From assembly GCF_003144115.1 (NCBI RefSeq), contig NW_020312002.1:149614-213613 (forward strand): 64,000 nucleotides of DNA, read 5' to 3'. Positions within the stretch are counted from its first letter, which is position 1. Each line of letters starts with the position of its first letter. The position numbers and the translations under genes were made by a program. Below, in pieces: positions 10,147-23,400 of the stretch. The DNA comes from Tilletiopsis washingtonensis (lineage: Eukaryota > Basidiomycota > Exobasidiomycetes > Entylomatales). The notes beneath the pieces are model-generated. The model was not told where the DNA came from and searched no databases. It saw only the letters and a list, made by a program, of their open reading frames with translations.

Positions 10147-13100
10147 TCAAGTGTGGTCGTCGAGCAATCGTCGTCTGCTCTCTTGCTCCTCGTCTTCGGC
10201 CGTCTCGGCAGGCGGATAGGCCGGACAGTGAGGCGTGTGGCGCACCGCCGGCAGCTCGAAGCGAGGTCCATCGGGCGTCTCGACGAGGTCGAGGAAGAGG
10301 AACATGGTGCGCAGATGGGCATTGGCCTTGAACGGCGAGAGCGCCAGCCATTCTAGTGCGCGGTTCCTAGGGCGAGCTGGGGCCTCAGCGATGCCGCAGA
10401 CAGGCCAAGACGGGCGGCACTCACCAGGCTCGCTCGTACGGGCGAAGTCCAGGCTTGCCGCTCAGGCGCTGCTCCGTCCACGGCCAAGCGCGGCGATCGA
10501 GAATGTCGCTCTGGTCGTACTCGGTGCCCGCGCCCGTGAGGCGCGACGTGGGCGCCAGCGAAGCGTCGATGGTGTCGTACCTGCGCGTCTCGAGCTCAAT
10601 GCCGTCACCGCAGCTGCGCAGCGTGCCGAGCGCCAGATGCACTGCCTCGTCGGAGCGCCGGCCGGGCAGCACTGGACGCGAAGAGGACGGCGGAGGATCG
10701 AGGAAGGGGTTCGACGTCATGAGGCTGCCCTGTCGAGCGAAGACGAGCATGTCGAGGTGGAAGTACAGGCGGTTGAGCGTGCCGCGCGTGAAGAAGCCTT
10801 TCGTGCCTTGCTTGAGCCACAGGCCATGCTCGTCGAGGTATGCCTCGAGGCGCCTGCGACCCATGGGCGTGTACGCGATGCTGCCGGGAAAATGCGGCGA
10901 GAAGGCGGTGCGCTGCTTCGTGAGCGCCGGATAGTCGGCGGCGTTCATGCGCCAGAGATCGTCCCAGTAGAGCCACCACCAGCGATGCACCTCGCTGACT
11001 TGCAGGTGCTGCATGCGCTCATACAGCAGCGCCACGCTCGCTGGATACCGGCGCGGCAGCTCGCGCACGACGCGCGCACATGCCGCTCGCGAAAAGGCAC
11101 GGCGCAGCTCGGCGAGCGAGAGGCCCGGCGCATCGAAGATGTCGGTCAGGAAGGCGTACGAGAGCACAGCTTGCTTGGCCGACGCCTCGGCGGCGAACGA
11201 CGAGCGATACGCCTGAAGCGCCTCCTGCACACCTGCCACGCGCGCCTCGACGAGCGCAGCATTGTCGCGCAGAAAGTGCAGCAGCGCAGCAGTGGGTTGA
11301 AAGTCATCGTGCAGCCCGATGGCCAGCGAAGCGTCGACGACGAGCAGCTCGCGCACACGCGTGATCCCCTCGGGGTCCTGTCGTCGGCCGTCCGAGTAGT
11401 CGAGCGTGACGTGAAAGCCAGACGCGAACGGCTTGCTGTCGGCGTCGTCGCTTCCGAGGCTCTTGCGATGCACGCGCAGCACGCCAGCGGTGTAGGCGAC
11501 AGGCATGGCGAGCGTGTACTTGCGCTTCGCCTCGGCGGGCGTTCCCAGTCGTGCGAGGAAGTCGAGCCCGCGCCGTTGCGGTCTGCTGCGCACCGCACCT
11601 CCGACAGCGACGTTCTCGACGTGCGGCGCGCGTACCTGCTGTCCGTCCAGCGCACGCAGAGCCATGCGCACCGAGCGGCGAGATTGGACCTCCGCGCTCT
11701 CGTTTTGCGCCACGAACGCCTCCAGCTCAGCCAGCGTCTGCAGCTGATGCGTCTCCTCGGCCTGTTGGTCGTAGCGCATGACGAGCGTTGGCGGAAAGGG
11801 CACGAGAAACACCTTGCCGAAGAAGCTCGACACGCCCTCGGGAAACGGCGGATGCAGCGGACGCCAGTAGGCATCGGGGCCGGCGAAGTGCGTCTGGATC
11901 GTCTCGATGGCTCGCTCCCAGCGCTGTGCACGCTCGGATCGCAGCTCCTCGACCCAGGAGCGGTAGGCGTCGATGCCGATGGCCTTGAGCAGCTTGATGT
12001 TCTCGACGTGCCGCTCGGCCGCCGAGCCCTGGAACCAGAGCATATACGGCGGCCACTCGTCGGCGGTGGCGAACGCGACGACCTTGTCGGGCGGCATGTG
12101 GTACGACACGCCGCAGAGCAAGATCGTCGAGAGCGTCTCCTCCCACACGCGTCGCTTGATGTGCTTCGGCACGTCGAGCGCAGGCGAGAAGATGTCGATG
12201 CTGAAGTCGAGGCGTGCCTGCCAGCGCTTGATGAGGTGCTCCATCCAGCCGGCGCCGGCGAGGGCGAAGTAAATGTTGCCGGCGTAGGAGAGCGCCTGGA
12301 TGAGATAGAGGATCGTCGTGTTGTACACCGTCGAGCCCTGCACCTGCAGCGCCACCAGCAGACCGATCACGGCCGTGAAGACGTAGCCCGCTCGTGAGAC
12401 CTGAAAGACGGCGCGTCAGCCATCTACCCCAGCGAGAAGGATCCGCTCGACTCACAAGCTCTGAGCGATTGCTGATTTTGTCAGCGAATGGCCGCGTGAC
12501 GAGGTGTCCGGCGAGCAGCAGCGACATGAGCACGATGAGTGTGCTCTGCTGCACCACGAGCATCGTCTTTGTCGGCATGTGCCGGAAGAGGCAGTTGCGC
12601 GGACTGACGAGGCTGACGACGACGATGTTGCTGAACTTGAAGCAGAGGATGTAGAGCGGCTTGTCTGCAACGACGTGTCAGACTCGCGCTCGCAACGCAT
12701 GGTGTGTAGGACTCACAGTAGCCCCAGCGCCGACGGTAGGCATTGTACATGAAGTTCAGCGGGCTCTTGTCGCGATTCAGCAAGCGCACGTATTCGGCAT
12801 CGCGCTCCGCCTCGGTGCGGCGTGTGCCGAGCTCGTTGAAGTTGCTGACGCGCGGCAGGTGGCGCTTGAGCGTCGTGGCGAGCAGGTAGGGATAGGCGAA
12901 GGTGTACAGCAGCATCGTGATGGCCGCCAGTGGCATGAGCAGCCAGGCGAAGTTGAATTCGTCGCGCTGCAATGTCGTGCTCCAGCAGAAGTCGTCGGTG
13001 CCTCGCGTCGTCTCGCTGGCGTCGGTGCGCAGAGCAGGAACGCCAGTGGCGAGCGCCGCCTGTGCGTCGGCGGGCCAGAAGTCGGCTTGCCACGTGAGCG

Positions 13101-15213
13101 TGTCGAGCGCGAGCTTGGAAAGCGGAATGTAGAGCACCGAGAGAGTGAAGACGACGAGGATGTTGGCGAGCTTCGAACCCATGCGCTGCGATGTGAAGAG
13201 CCACGGCTGCGAGCCGAAGCCCTCGATGGAGTAGTTTGGGTTCAATGTACGGGTCGTGCGCCAGAAACGCCACAGCAGCAGCAGCGCGATCGAGAGGAAG
13301 ATGCAAAGCCAGAGCAGCGCCTTGCCGAAGAGCGAGACGAAGTCGAGCGCCAGAAAGGATGGCAGCGTGTGCAGCAGAAAGCGGCGCACTCGCGAGCCCG
13401 TCGTCGGATCCTCTGGTGTGCCGATCGGCTCGTCAAAGTGCAGCTGCAGCGCCATGAGCTGCGCAAAGTCGGCCAGCAGGCCGAGGCGGAAGATGCCGGC
13501 AGCGAAAGCACTGCCTTCGATGCCGATGATGAAGTCGACGACTGTGCCCAGGATAGAGCCGACGCCGGGCAGCATGGCGAGTACGCCACCGGGAGGCGCA
13601 CGCGGGCCGACTGCGTTCGACTTGAGTTCGTCGAGCGAGGAGGTGCGCAGCAGCATCAGCGGCGGGAACATGTCGAGACGCGTGCGCGGCGATGTCGCAG
13701 TCGAGAGCAGCGAGGTGGCAGGTGAGGCCTCACCCTCCTCTTTCTCCTTCTCCTCCGCTTCCAACGCTTCGCCTGCCGCCTCGCTCTTCTCTCGCATGGC
13801 AGTCTCCGGCACACAAAGCTGGCCACCCGCTACTTCGAGTGTGCGTCTCCGCTTGCGCTTCGTCAGCTCATAGCCACAGAGCCGCGCCTCCTCGCTCGAG
13901 GCGAGTGTGCGCGCATCGGAGAAGCGAGGCAGCGGGAAGCGTGCGGCGTCGTCAAGGTAGGCATCGAGCACGGGCAAATGCAGCGGCGGCGCTGTACGCG
14001 CGAAGACGGCGGCTGATGAGTGTGCTTGAGGCAGGTCTGAGGCGGATGGCCGACGTGTAGCTGGGCCGTCGATGTGCGCTGCAGTCTCGAAGCGCAGCAG
14101 TGCCTCAGGAAGCTTCTCTGCCAGCTGCGTTCCGAGGTAGCGCGAGTGCACTGGCAGTCCGTCCAGCTCTTCGATCTTCTGAGCATGTGTTTTGCTCCAA
14201 GAAGATAGCTTCGTGCTCTCGAGCATCGAGGACTTGCACTTGAGACTGCTGGCGACTAGCGTCTCCTCCTCGGCCGTGCTGAGCTCGGACGAAGGCACCA
14301 ACGTCGCCTCTCGCTGCGCGCTTCGCTGAGCCTCTTGCAGAGATGCTGGTGGCGCGAGCGCCGCTGAAACAGCACGGGGTGGCGCGATGCGCGAGAAGAG
14401 CGCACCGGCAGTGTCGATGTCCGGCGAAGGGACTGAAATGCGGTTGCCTCGTCTAGGCTCCGACTCTCGCCGTCTGGCGCTCGGAGGCTGCGGCTCCTCC
14501 TCAGCCTTGCGTTCCAGCAGGCCAGACACTGCCTGTCCCTCCAGTCGCTGTGCGCTCTCTCGTGCGCCCGACGAAAGCGGCGTCCAATCCCAGGCGCCTA
14601 CTCGACCACGCTGTATCCGCTCTCCATCTTCAGCAGGTCGCTGCGTGTGCACGGACGCAGTCGCCGATAGTGCCGCCCCCTCGACGGATGGCGGACGAGA
14701 CGCGTGAGGCTGTGCGCTGTCGGCGAACGGATCAGGCAAAGCGGTAGCTGGAGGAGCTGCAGGCGAGGCGAGCGCCGCGGGCGAGGCAGCGACGTGGGCG
14801 CGCAGCAGGAACGGCGCGGCTGGTGCGGCCTTTCTGTCCGAGCTGAGTGCCGGTGACGCTGGTGCGGCCGATGGCGCAGCAGGCGGGCGTGATGACGGAG
14901 CAGCGCTCGAAGAGGCTGCGGCGGGCATAGAGATGCTAGAGGGCAGCGCAGCGACTGAGCTGCGCGCCGTGGAGCTGGCTGCCTGCTGCCGCATCGCTGA
15001 GCCCGACGACTGCGCCTCTTGCCCCGCACTCGACCGTGCGCCTGCTGTGCTGCCAAACACATGCCGATCGCTAGCGCTGCGCGGCTGTTGCTCCCTCGGC
15101 GACGTCGGAGCAGGAGCAGCGCCTGCGCCCTCGAAGGCCGCAATGCGCGCCGCCAGAGCCGGTGCTGGCGCTGAGCGCCGCGGCGCGCGAGGCGCGGAGG
15201 AGGGTGGAGGCAT
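10147..15213 (-). CDS. Large multi-pass membrane protein of unknown function (1633 aa)
   Basis: Four exons, 15213-12717, 12664-12456, 12400-10425 and 10366-10147, all in phase. I do not recognise the family. Residues 1-500 are Ala/Ser/Pro-rich and probably disordered and cytosolic. Roughly residues 545-950 contain about eight hydrophobic helices, for example ALLWLCIFLSIALLLLWRFW, ILVVFTLSVLYIPLSKLAL, WLLMPLAAITMLLYTFAYPY and MLVVQQSTLIVLMSLLLAGH. A folded-looking C-terminal region of about 680 residues follows, rich in Trp, Tyr and Arg (VHRWWWLYWDDLWRMN) and without motifs I know. The opposite-strand 720-codon open frame is a GC-rich shadow. It ends 165 bp from the convergent ankyrin gene. 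Gene reality is strong; function is unknown. Confidence 0.82.
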
Positions 15214-15732
15214 GGCAGTGATCTAGAGGGAGCGCGGCGACGGTGGCGGCATGGTTCTGCGCTGTGTGGTGAAGCGTGGATGAGGGATACGCGAAGGAAG
15301 ATGAGAGGGAGAGGTGGTGGTGAGGGCGAGAAAGGGAGCACTGTGTGGAGAGGAGAGGCGCTCCCCGCACTTCGGCGGGCCAAGGCAACGGCTCGGCACG
15401 CGCACACGGCACGGCAACCAACAGATGCGCCCCTGACGCGAGGCGCGCGTGTGCCTGATCGGCGCCGCGGCGGCGGGCCGGCCGCCGGCGGCTGCGTCAT
15501 GAGATGCGCATGCGCCTTCGAGGCGCGCCGAGCCGGCGGCGCGTGCATGTTCATCACCCTCATCATCCTCCTTCGCCCGCATCTCTGCGCCCTGCGTCTT
15601 GCGCCCTTGCGCCTCTGCTCTGCGCCCTCGCACGGCTGCGCGTCCCGAGCGTGCGCCTCTGCATCGTGCTTCCGCTGTCTTCTCGTCTCTTTCGCCTCGA
15701 CGCCTCACCGCCTCGGCGCTTCACCTGCAGCC
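15214..15732. promoter_or_regulatory. Divergent intergenic region (membrane protein / MOSC gene)
   Basis: About 520 bp separating two divergent start codons. It should carry both promoters. I see no specific motif worth naming. Confidence 0.4.
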
Positions 15733-17324
15733 ATGGCACGCGGCCTGCTGCAGGCCGACGATCCACTGGCGCATCTCCTCTCGCCAGCATTCCGTACACA
15801 GCTGCTCTCACACGCACTCGTACTGCTAGCATTCCTCCTGCTAGCGTACGCATGGGGCACCATCTCTCCTCGATTCTCGGCCCTCTCCGCGCCAAAGCAG
15901 CCGCGAGCGAGGCAGGAGCGATGGCAGTGCATCGCCAAGGTCGACGAGCTGTGGGTGTATCCGGTGAAGAGCTGCCGGGGCACGAAGCTCGACGAGGCAG
16001 ACGTGACCAAGAAAGGGTGGGACATGGATCGCAGATGGATCGTGTGGGATGTGAAGCGCGAGAAGGGCATTAGCCTGCGAGAGGAGCCGAGAGTGAGTGC
16101 AGCGAAGGGAGCGGAAAGCTAGGCAAGGAGGCGCACATGGAGGGATGGGGAGGCGGCAGCAGACACCGCGATGCAGATGCAGGGCAGTGCTCGCTGCTTC
16201 CGCGCAGAGGCATGACGTAGCGTCGTCCTCGACGTCGCACACAGCTGCGAAGACACGGGCACAGAACAGCGGATCTGCAGCTGCAGGAGCGCCGACCTCG
16301 CTGACTCGCATGCCTCGCAGCTTGCGCTCATCGCGCCCACGCTCGACTTCGCTTCTGAGCAACTGCATCTGCGCTATTCCGACTCTTCCTCCGTTCTCTC
16401 CGTCGCTCTGCACCCGTCCTCCGCCACGCTCGCTACCTGGGCCTCGCTGCGCGTGCCCATGTACGGCGACGGCGGCACCGGACGTATCGTGCCGGACGCC
16501 AGCGCCTGGCTTGCCCAGCATCTCGGCTACGAATGCCATTTGCTGCAATTCGATCCGGCCGGTGAGGAGCGTGCCGCCTTCCCGCTCTTCCGGAAGCCGA
16601 ACGACTGGGAGAGCTGGGCCCGAGAGAGGAAGGAGGAGGTGGAGGGCAAGCGAGGCATCGAGTTTCAGGTGCGTCTCTTCTCCCTTCCAAGCGGGAGAGC
16701 GGCGAGACTGAAGCCGGCGAGCAGGATGAATATCCGTTCCTCGTCGCAACGCAGGAGTCTCTCTCCGCGCTGCGTACACAGCTCGTCGACGCCGTGCGCT
16801 CCGACACCGACGGCATTGGCGGCGCGCCCATTCGGAATCTCGATCGCGACAAGTGGGCTGCGCGCCTCGACGACGCCGACGCGCAGCTGAGCATGCAGCG
16901 CTTCCGACCCAACATCGTGCTTTCCTCTCTCGACGCCGACGCTACGTACGCCGCATACGACGAGGATGAATGGGATCAGCTGCGCATCGTACGCGCCTCG
17001 TCGAACGATCACTCTGCGCGCGAGGCATGCTCGCACGAGACCTGCTCGCTCCCTCCGTCGACGCGCAGCAGCATCGTGCTGCATCTCATCGCGCGCTGCC
17101 AGCGCTGCCTCCTGACGTCGGTCGACCCCGAGACGGCCGAGAAAGACGTGCAGGTGCCTCTGGCGCTGCTCCGACGTAGCCGAATGCGCCTCAAGACGCC
17201 CGGCAAGCGCGAGGGCCCGTGCTTTGGCGTGTACGCCGTGCCGGAGTCGACGGGCGAGGTGCGCGTCGGGGATCAGGTGTGGGTGCGATGGCGCGACGAG
17301 AGCGAAGAAGGAAAAGGAGAATGA
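15733..17324 (+). CDS. Membrane-anchored MOSC-domain protein (mARC-like molybdenum enzyme)
   Basis: Predicted 446-aa protein, exons 15733-16092, 16321-16668 and 16692-17324. An N-terminal hydrophobic helix (ALVLLAFLLLAYAWGTI, about residues 27-45) is followed by a MOSC beta-barrel domain (VDELWVYPVKSCRGTKLD, then GWDMDRRWIVWD) and a MOSC domain (MQRFRPNIVLSS, then ARCQRCLLTSVDPET, then CFGVYAVPE and VGDQVWVRW). The Cys in the RC-LTSVDP segment matches the molybdenum-ligating Cys of mARC proteins. That family reduces N-hydroxylated substrates with cytochrome b5 at mitochondrial or other membranes. The architecture (TM, MOSC_N, MOSC) fits; the substrate is unknown. The ATG at 15733 is chosen because it directly precedes the anchor. 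Confidence 0.85.
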
Positions 17325-17468
17325 AAGGGACGATGTTGCATTATCGAGCGCTTGATGAAGGGGACGCCACAGCGAGACATGAATGATGTGAGTACGCGGC
17401 AGAGAATGATGATGATGACGAGCGCAAGAGAGAGAGAGAGAGATACAGGGATGGAGGATGCGCGCTTG
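17325..17468. other. Convergent 3' spacer with short GA microsatellite
   Basis: 144 bp between convergent MOSC and SEN1 stop codons. It includes an AG dinucleotide run near 17428-17441. No terminator motif can be assigned with confidence. Confidence 0.5.
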
Positions 17469-20400
17469 TCAGGGCGCGCCAGGCTTCCGTTTCGGAGGAG
17501 GCTTCTTTTTGACGAAGAGGCTGCCAAGCGCAGCAGCGCTTGGACCGGCAGGGCGAGAAGCAGCAGCAGCAGGGGCGACGGCGGGACGTGACGGTCCTGC
17601 CTGCTGCTGCTGCTGCTGCGCCGGCGGCCGGTACTGCTGCTGCTGTTGCTGCTGCTGCGCCTGCTGCTGGGCGCGACGCTCGCGCTTCTGCTGGTTCTTC
17701 GAGAGCGGCGGCGGCGTCGGGTTTGCAGAGCGGATGACGGGCGGCGCAGAAGGACGAGACGTGTCGACGTTGCGCGCCTTCCACTGCTGCAGGCGCTGTG
17801 CATGCGACTGCTGCTGCGCCGACTGCTGCTGCGCGTACTGCGCAGGCGGCTGCGATGGCCGTACCGGCGCAGCGTCGATGCGCGGGCGCTTCGGAGGCGG
17901 GCCTGGAGCAGGGCCGGGCGGGACCGACGCCGACGGCGGCGGAGGCGGAGCGGGAATGACCGGCGGCGTGCCGGAAGGCGACGGAGGGCGCGAGCGCTTG
18001 ACACCTGCAGGCGACGCTTTGCTCGAGGCCGGCGTCTGCTTGCGAAGCTGCGCCGGCGTCATGGCGCCTGCGCTCGTCGGCACAGCTGCTGCTGCAGCTG
18101 TGGCGCTCTTGCGAGGCGCAGGCGAGGCAGAGGTGCTCGGCAGGCTCTTGCGCGGCGCGGCCTGCGCAGCGAGCATGCTGAACGTCGTCGGCACAACCGA
18201 TGAGAGCACGCCCAACTGGTCGGCGTGCGAGACGAGCGTGCCCCAGAGCGCGTCGGTGCGCAGCAGCTTTGCGCAGCCGATGACGAAGACGTTGCTCTTT
18301 GCGCGCGTGAGAGCGACGTTGACGCGGCGCCGGTCGCTGAGGAAGCCGACGGCATTCGTGCGCACGGCAGAGAGGATGATGACGTCCTTCTCCTGGCCCT
18401 GGAAGCCGTCGACGGTGTTGAAGTCGACGACGTCCGTGACGTCAGGGCCGAAGCGTGCGAGGAACGTGCGCTTGAGCTCGAAGACCTGCTCCTTGTACAT
18501 CGTCACGACGCCGACGCGGTAGTCGAGGTCCTTGCTGTAGCGACGCGCTTCGGCCTTCAGCCGCTCGTAGAGCGCAGCTGCAATCTGCGCCTCCTCGCTG
18601 TTGACGACGGAGTGTCCGCGCGCCGAGCGCTCTGCGCCACGGTACGCGTCGAAGAAGCGGAAGGGCTTGAGCAGCGTCTCCTTATGCCATGGCTGCGCCG
18701 TGAGCTCGGCCATGCCGGGCCCGTCGCTGAGCTTCGAGTCGTAGAAGACGCGCGAGGGAAACGACGAGATGAGCGGGTGCATCCGGTACTGGATGCTGAG
18801 CAGGTACACCGAGCTGCTCGCCGCCTCGAAGATGCGCACGAAGAGCGACTGCGCGTACTTGAGGCGCTGCGCGCGCTGCGAGATGACTGTCGGCGGCAGC
18901 TGATTCGGATCGCCGACGAGGATGGCGCGCCGGCAGCCGTAGCGCAGCGGGATGAGCGAGCTCAGCTCCACCGCCTGCGCCGCTTCGTCGATGACGACGG
19001 TCTCAAAGTCGAAGGGCAGCTGCCCGAGCAGCGGATGGCCGGCGCCTGCAAGCGTCGTGCAGACGACGTCGGCGTCGGCGAGGATCTCGTACTGCACGCG
19101 GCGACGGTCGGCCTCGGCCTGGCGCGCGCGCGTCTGGCGCTGATCCTTTGCCTCGTCGAGGCGGCTCATCGCAGCCATGCGTCGGGCAGACAGGTTCTTG
19201 ACCTCGGCCTGCAGCTGCCCGATGCGCGCTGCGTTGCCGCCGCCGTTGGCGCGCTCCGTCTCGAGCTCGTGCAGCTTCGCCTCCTTCTCGTCGCGCAGAG
19301 ACTTGATCTCGGCGTGGATGACGGAGGGATCCTGCGGCGCGCCGGTCTCACCCGACGTGCTGTGCGCAGCGAGGCGCGCCTCGAGCAGTGCGTCGAGCGA
19401 GATGTGCTTGACGCCGACGTTCATTGTCTCCTCGCGGCCGACGCGCACGACAACGGGCTTGACGATCTTGCCGTCGCGGCTGCGGAAGCCCTGCTGCGCG
19501 CGTCGAGCAACCTCGTCGATGGCGGCGTTTGACGGAGCGCAGAGCAGGATCTTCCTCTTCGGCTCGCGCACGCCGGCACGGCCAGCCTGCACCGATGTCG
19601 CAGGCGCACGGCGTGTCGCGATGAAGTGCGCGACGAGGCTGCAGATCGTCTTCGTCTTGCCGGTGCCCGGCGGGCCCTGGATGAGCGAGATGCCCTTCTC
19701 CGAGCTCATGGCGCCGATGATTGCCTCGGCCTGCGGCCTGTTGACGGCGTGCTGCGCCATGACGGCCTCGATGTCGGCGTTCGGGATCGGAGAGCGTGAC
19801 GCAGCGCGGCCGTGCAGCACGTCGCCGACGAGATCGAAGTCGGCAAAGGCCATAAGCGCGGCGCACTCGCGGTGCAGCGTCGTGAGGGCGAAGAGCTTGC
19901 CGAGCTGCCAGCGTGAGCCGGGCACGAGCGCAGAGCCGACTCCCTGACGATCCGAAGCGATGCAGCAGCGCAGAGTGACGCCGCTGTTGCCGTGGCCGGA
20001 GCGGAAGGCCTCGACCTTGGCAAGCACGGTGCGCGCCTGCTGCGGTGCGACCGCGGAAGCGCCGGCAAGCTCGCTCAGGTAGACGACGTCGGTGTCCATC
20101 AGGCGGAAGCCCTTCGGACCGCTGCTGATGAGGCCGGCGGGCAGGCTCGCAGTGAGGTCGATGAAGCCGTCGACCGAAGAGCGGCTGACAATCTCGACGT
20201 TGATGGGCCGCTTCTCCGGTGCGCCGCGCGCAATCTCCTCCTTGGCGTTCTGCAGCTCTGCCCACGACTCGAGGAGCAGCATGGGCCCGAAGACATTGGC
20301 GTACTGCTCCGCCGATGTGAAGCCGGCAGCCGGCACTGGCAGAAAGCGCGCTGGAGGCTGCCCTGGCAGCGTCGGAGGCTCCTCGCCGTCGACGTGGAAG

Positions 20401-23400
20401 GGCCACGAGAGGATCGAGCGGTGCAGCTGGCCAAAGTCGGCTGGCGCACGGAGACGACGCTTCCGCTCTGCCTCGGCTCGCTCGCGTGCGAGATCCTCGG
20501 CGCGCGTGTCGTGGAGCATCATTGTGCGACGAGGAGGGGCTGCAGCAGTGACAGCAGCAGCCCTGCGCATCTTGATCGGCGACTTGGCCTTGCGCCCGGT
20601 GAGCGCAGCGAGGCCCTTTGCCTGATCGCCATCTTCCTCGTCGTCAGAGCTCGACTCGCTCGTCGAGTCGCTGGCAGGAGCTGCTGTCGTCGCTTTGCGC
20701 AGGCCACCCTCCGGCTGAGCGCCAGTGACGGTGCTGTACGCGGCGGGCGCCTTGATGGGCGCAGCGAGATCGCGGTCCGACGGCAGGCGCGGGCGCTGGT
20801 TGACGTTGTTCGGCCGGAAGATGACCTGCCGCTGCGCGGCAAAGTCGTGGCGCATCGTCGAGAGCAGGCCGCCGCTGGCCTTCGGCGCGGCAGCACGTGC
20901 ACCGGCTGGCTGGTACTTGTTCGCCGACGGACGAGGCGCAGCGGGCGCAGCAGGACGAGACGGCGGCGTCGGCAGAGCGTCGACGTCGATGGGCTTCGCC
21001 TTTGCCCACGAGAGCTTCTGCTGCTTCATGCGCCGCTTACGCTCCTGCGATGCAGACAGCGCAGCGCTCTGGCTCGCTTGCCAGAAGCTCGAGACTGTCG
21101 TCGGCGAGTCCTTGTGGTCCGCAGAGCGAGCAACGGATGACGGAGCCGACTGAGCGGGCGGCGTGACAATCTGGAAGTCGTCCTCGTCGTCTGAGATCTC
21201 GACGACGCTGCCGGCCGGGATGAGCAGGCCGCGCAGCTCCTGCAGCTCCGTCGTGCTGAGCAGCGTCTTGCGCCGGTCCGCGTCGGGCTCAGCGAGCTGC
21301 GCATCGATGAAGCCGAGCATGTTCTGCTGCACCGTCTTCGGCAGCGGCACGTCGTCCTTGAAGCGGTCGAGCGCCTTGACGATGTAGGCGCGCGTCTCGC
21401 TGAGGATCGCCTCGTTGTTCATGCGCAGCCTGCGACGATGTTCAGAGCAGCGCAGAGGGCGCGGCGCACGTGTCAGCTCACCAGTTGCATGCCTCCTCGA
21501 GCGGGAAAGCGAGGGCAGCGAAGATGAAGTCCTCCTCGTCGTCGTCGTGCTCCGGCAGGCTCTCGACGGCAGCGCGGATCGTCGCAGCGTGCTCGACCGT
21601 GTCGCAGGCGAAGAGCAGCACGTCACGGAACCAGGCGACGAGTTCCTCCTGCGCAAGCACACGGCTCCAGCTCGGCGTGTGCTTGAAGATCGAGGCAATG
21701 CTCTGGCACATCAGCGTCCATATAGAGGGGACGTGACGGCCGATTGCATCGCGCGCGGCGGACGAGTCGAGGTACGAGTGCGGCGTGCCATTGCGCAGCA
21801 GGCCTTCGAGCGGCGAGCAGAGCGCGTCGATGATGTCCGTGAAGGAGCGCACCATCCAGCGTGCGGCCTCGTTTGCCTCGACGAGCAGCGAGAGCGCGGC
21901 GACGAAGCGCGTGAGGTAATCCTGCAGTCCCTCGAGCGCGCGTGCCGGACTTGAGCGCAGCAGCGCCATGAAGCAGTCGGCGCGAGTCGACGCTTCGTCG
22001 AAGGTGGCGCGCACGACGTTGAGCGCAGCACGGTGCACGTCTTGCTCGGGCGAGAGGATCGCCGTGATGAGCGCAGCGGTGTGCTCGACGCAGAGGCTCT
22101 GCAGGGCAGACTCGCGCCCTGCATCGCCGACGGCGACGAGCGCCGAAGAGAGCGCGCTTCGCTGAGTCCGCAGGGCGCGCGACAGCGAGAGGATGCTGGC
22201 CTTGAGCGCGCTGCGATACGACGCGAAGCCAGCGCTCCCCTTCGTCTCGGGCAGCATGTGCGTAGAGAGCGTCGGTTCGACGAAGACGGATAGACGAGCG
22301 AGTGGCTGCAGAGTGTCAGTCTCGAGCGGCGAAGTGCGCGCCTCGTGCGCACGCACAGCGCGCCTCCTGCGCAGGCAGCACTCACTTCGAGGAAGAGGCT
22401 GGCATCCTCGTTGAAAGCCGCCTTTCCTTCGTTCCACATCTCCGGGCACAGCACCGGGCTGGGCCACGGCCCGGCAGCGGCTGCGACGTAGACGTCTTCC
22501 GTGCGCTGCCCGTCGGGGTTGTGCACCGTCTCGGAGCCGTCGCTGCGCTTGCTTCGACGACGACGAGCACTCCACGCCTTGTTATGCGCGCGCGTGAGAG
22601 TGCTGAGCTCGCAGAAAGCCTCTTCAAGACGTGCGGCGTCGGAAGCGTAGATCTCGCTCATCAGCTGCAGTGCAGCAGCGCGCGCAGGTGCCGTCGATGG
22701 CAGAAGCGAGGAGCGAGCGGGCAGACGGCCGCGCAGCGCAAGCGATGCGATCGTCGAGGCGTACAGGCTCGAGACACGCAGTGCTGCGTCTGCTTCGTCG
22801 CTCTGCAGTGTCGTGCGCAGGATGGCGATGCCTTCTGCAGCACCGCGCAAGCGAGTCTCGTCGTCTACGTGGCCGGCCTGGCAGCGCTCGAGGCAGAAGT
22901 TGACGATGCGACGCAACGCCTCGTCATGCGCATCGAGAGCGCCGCCAGCGACGTCGCCGGAGCGGCTGCTGACAGGCAGACCGCGGAGCGAGGCGAGCAG
23001 CGGCATCGTCCAAGCGAGAGCGGCGTGCGGCGTTGCGTCGTTGTGCTCGCGCTCGAGGAGCGTCAGGAGCGCCGTGTTGCTGAGCAAGCCGCTGAGTGCG
23101 ACGGCTGCACGCTCCGAGTCTCGACCGCCCTCCCACACGTCGGCCTTCTCCTTCTCGAGCAGCAGCGCGAAGCAGCGTAGCAGCTCGTGGAGGCGCTCCG
23201 GATCGCGCTCGCCGACGCTGGCAAGCAGCGGCTTCGCGAGTGAGGCGGACATTGGTGATGACGAGGATGCGAGCGTGGCAGCGATGGCGGTCCAGTCGTG
23301 CGCAGCGATGGCGATGCTGCTGCTGCTGCTGCCGTTGCGGCTGCTCGAAGCGACGGGATGCGCAGCTGTGGTGGTGGAGGTGCTGCTCGAGGCGACGGCG

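Noticed and set aside
10235-12397. 720-codon plus-strand open frame
   Set aside because: It lies antisense to the large membrane-protein gene, is Arg/Gln/Leu/Ala-rich with no motif, and is a GC-rich shadow frame.
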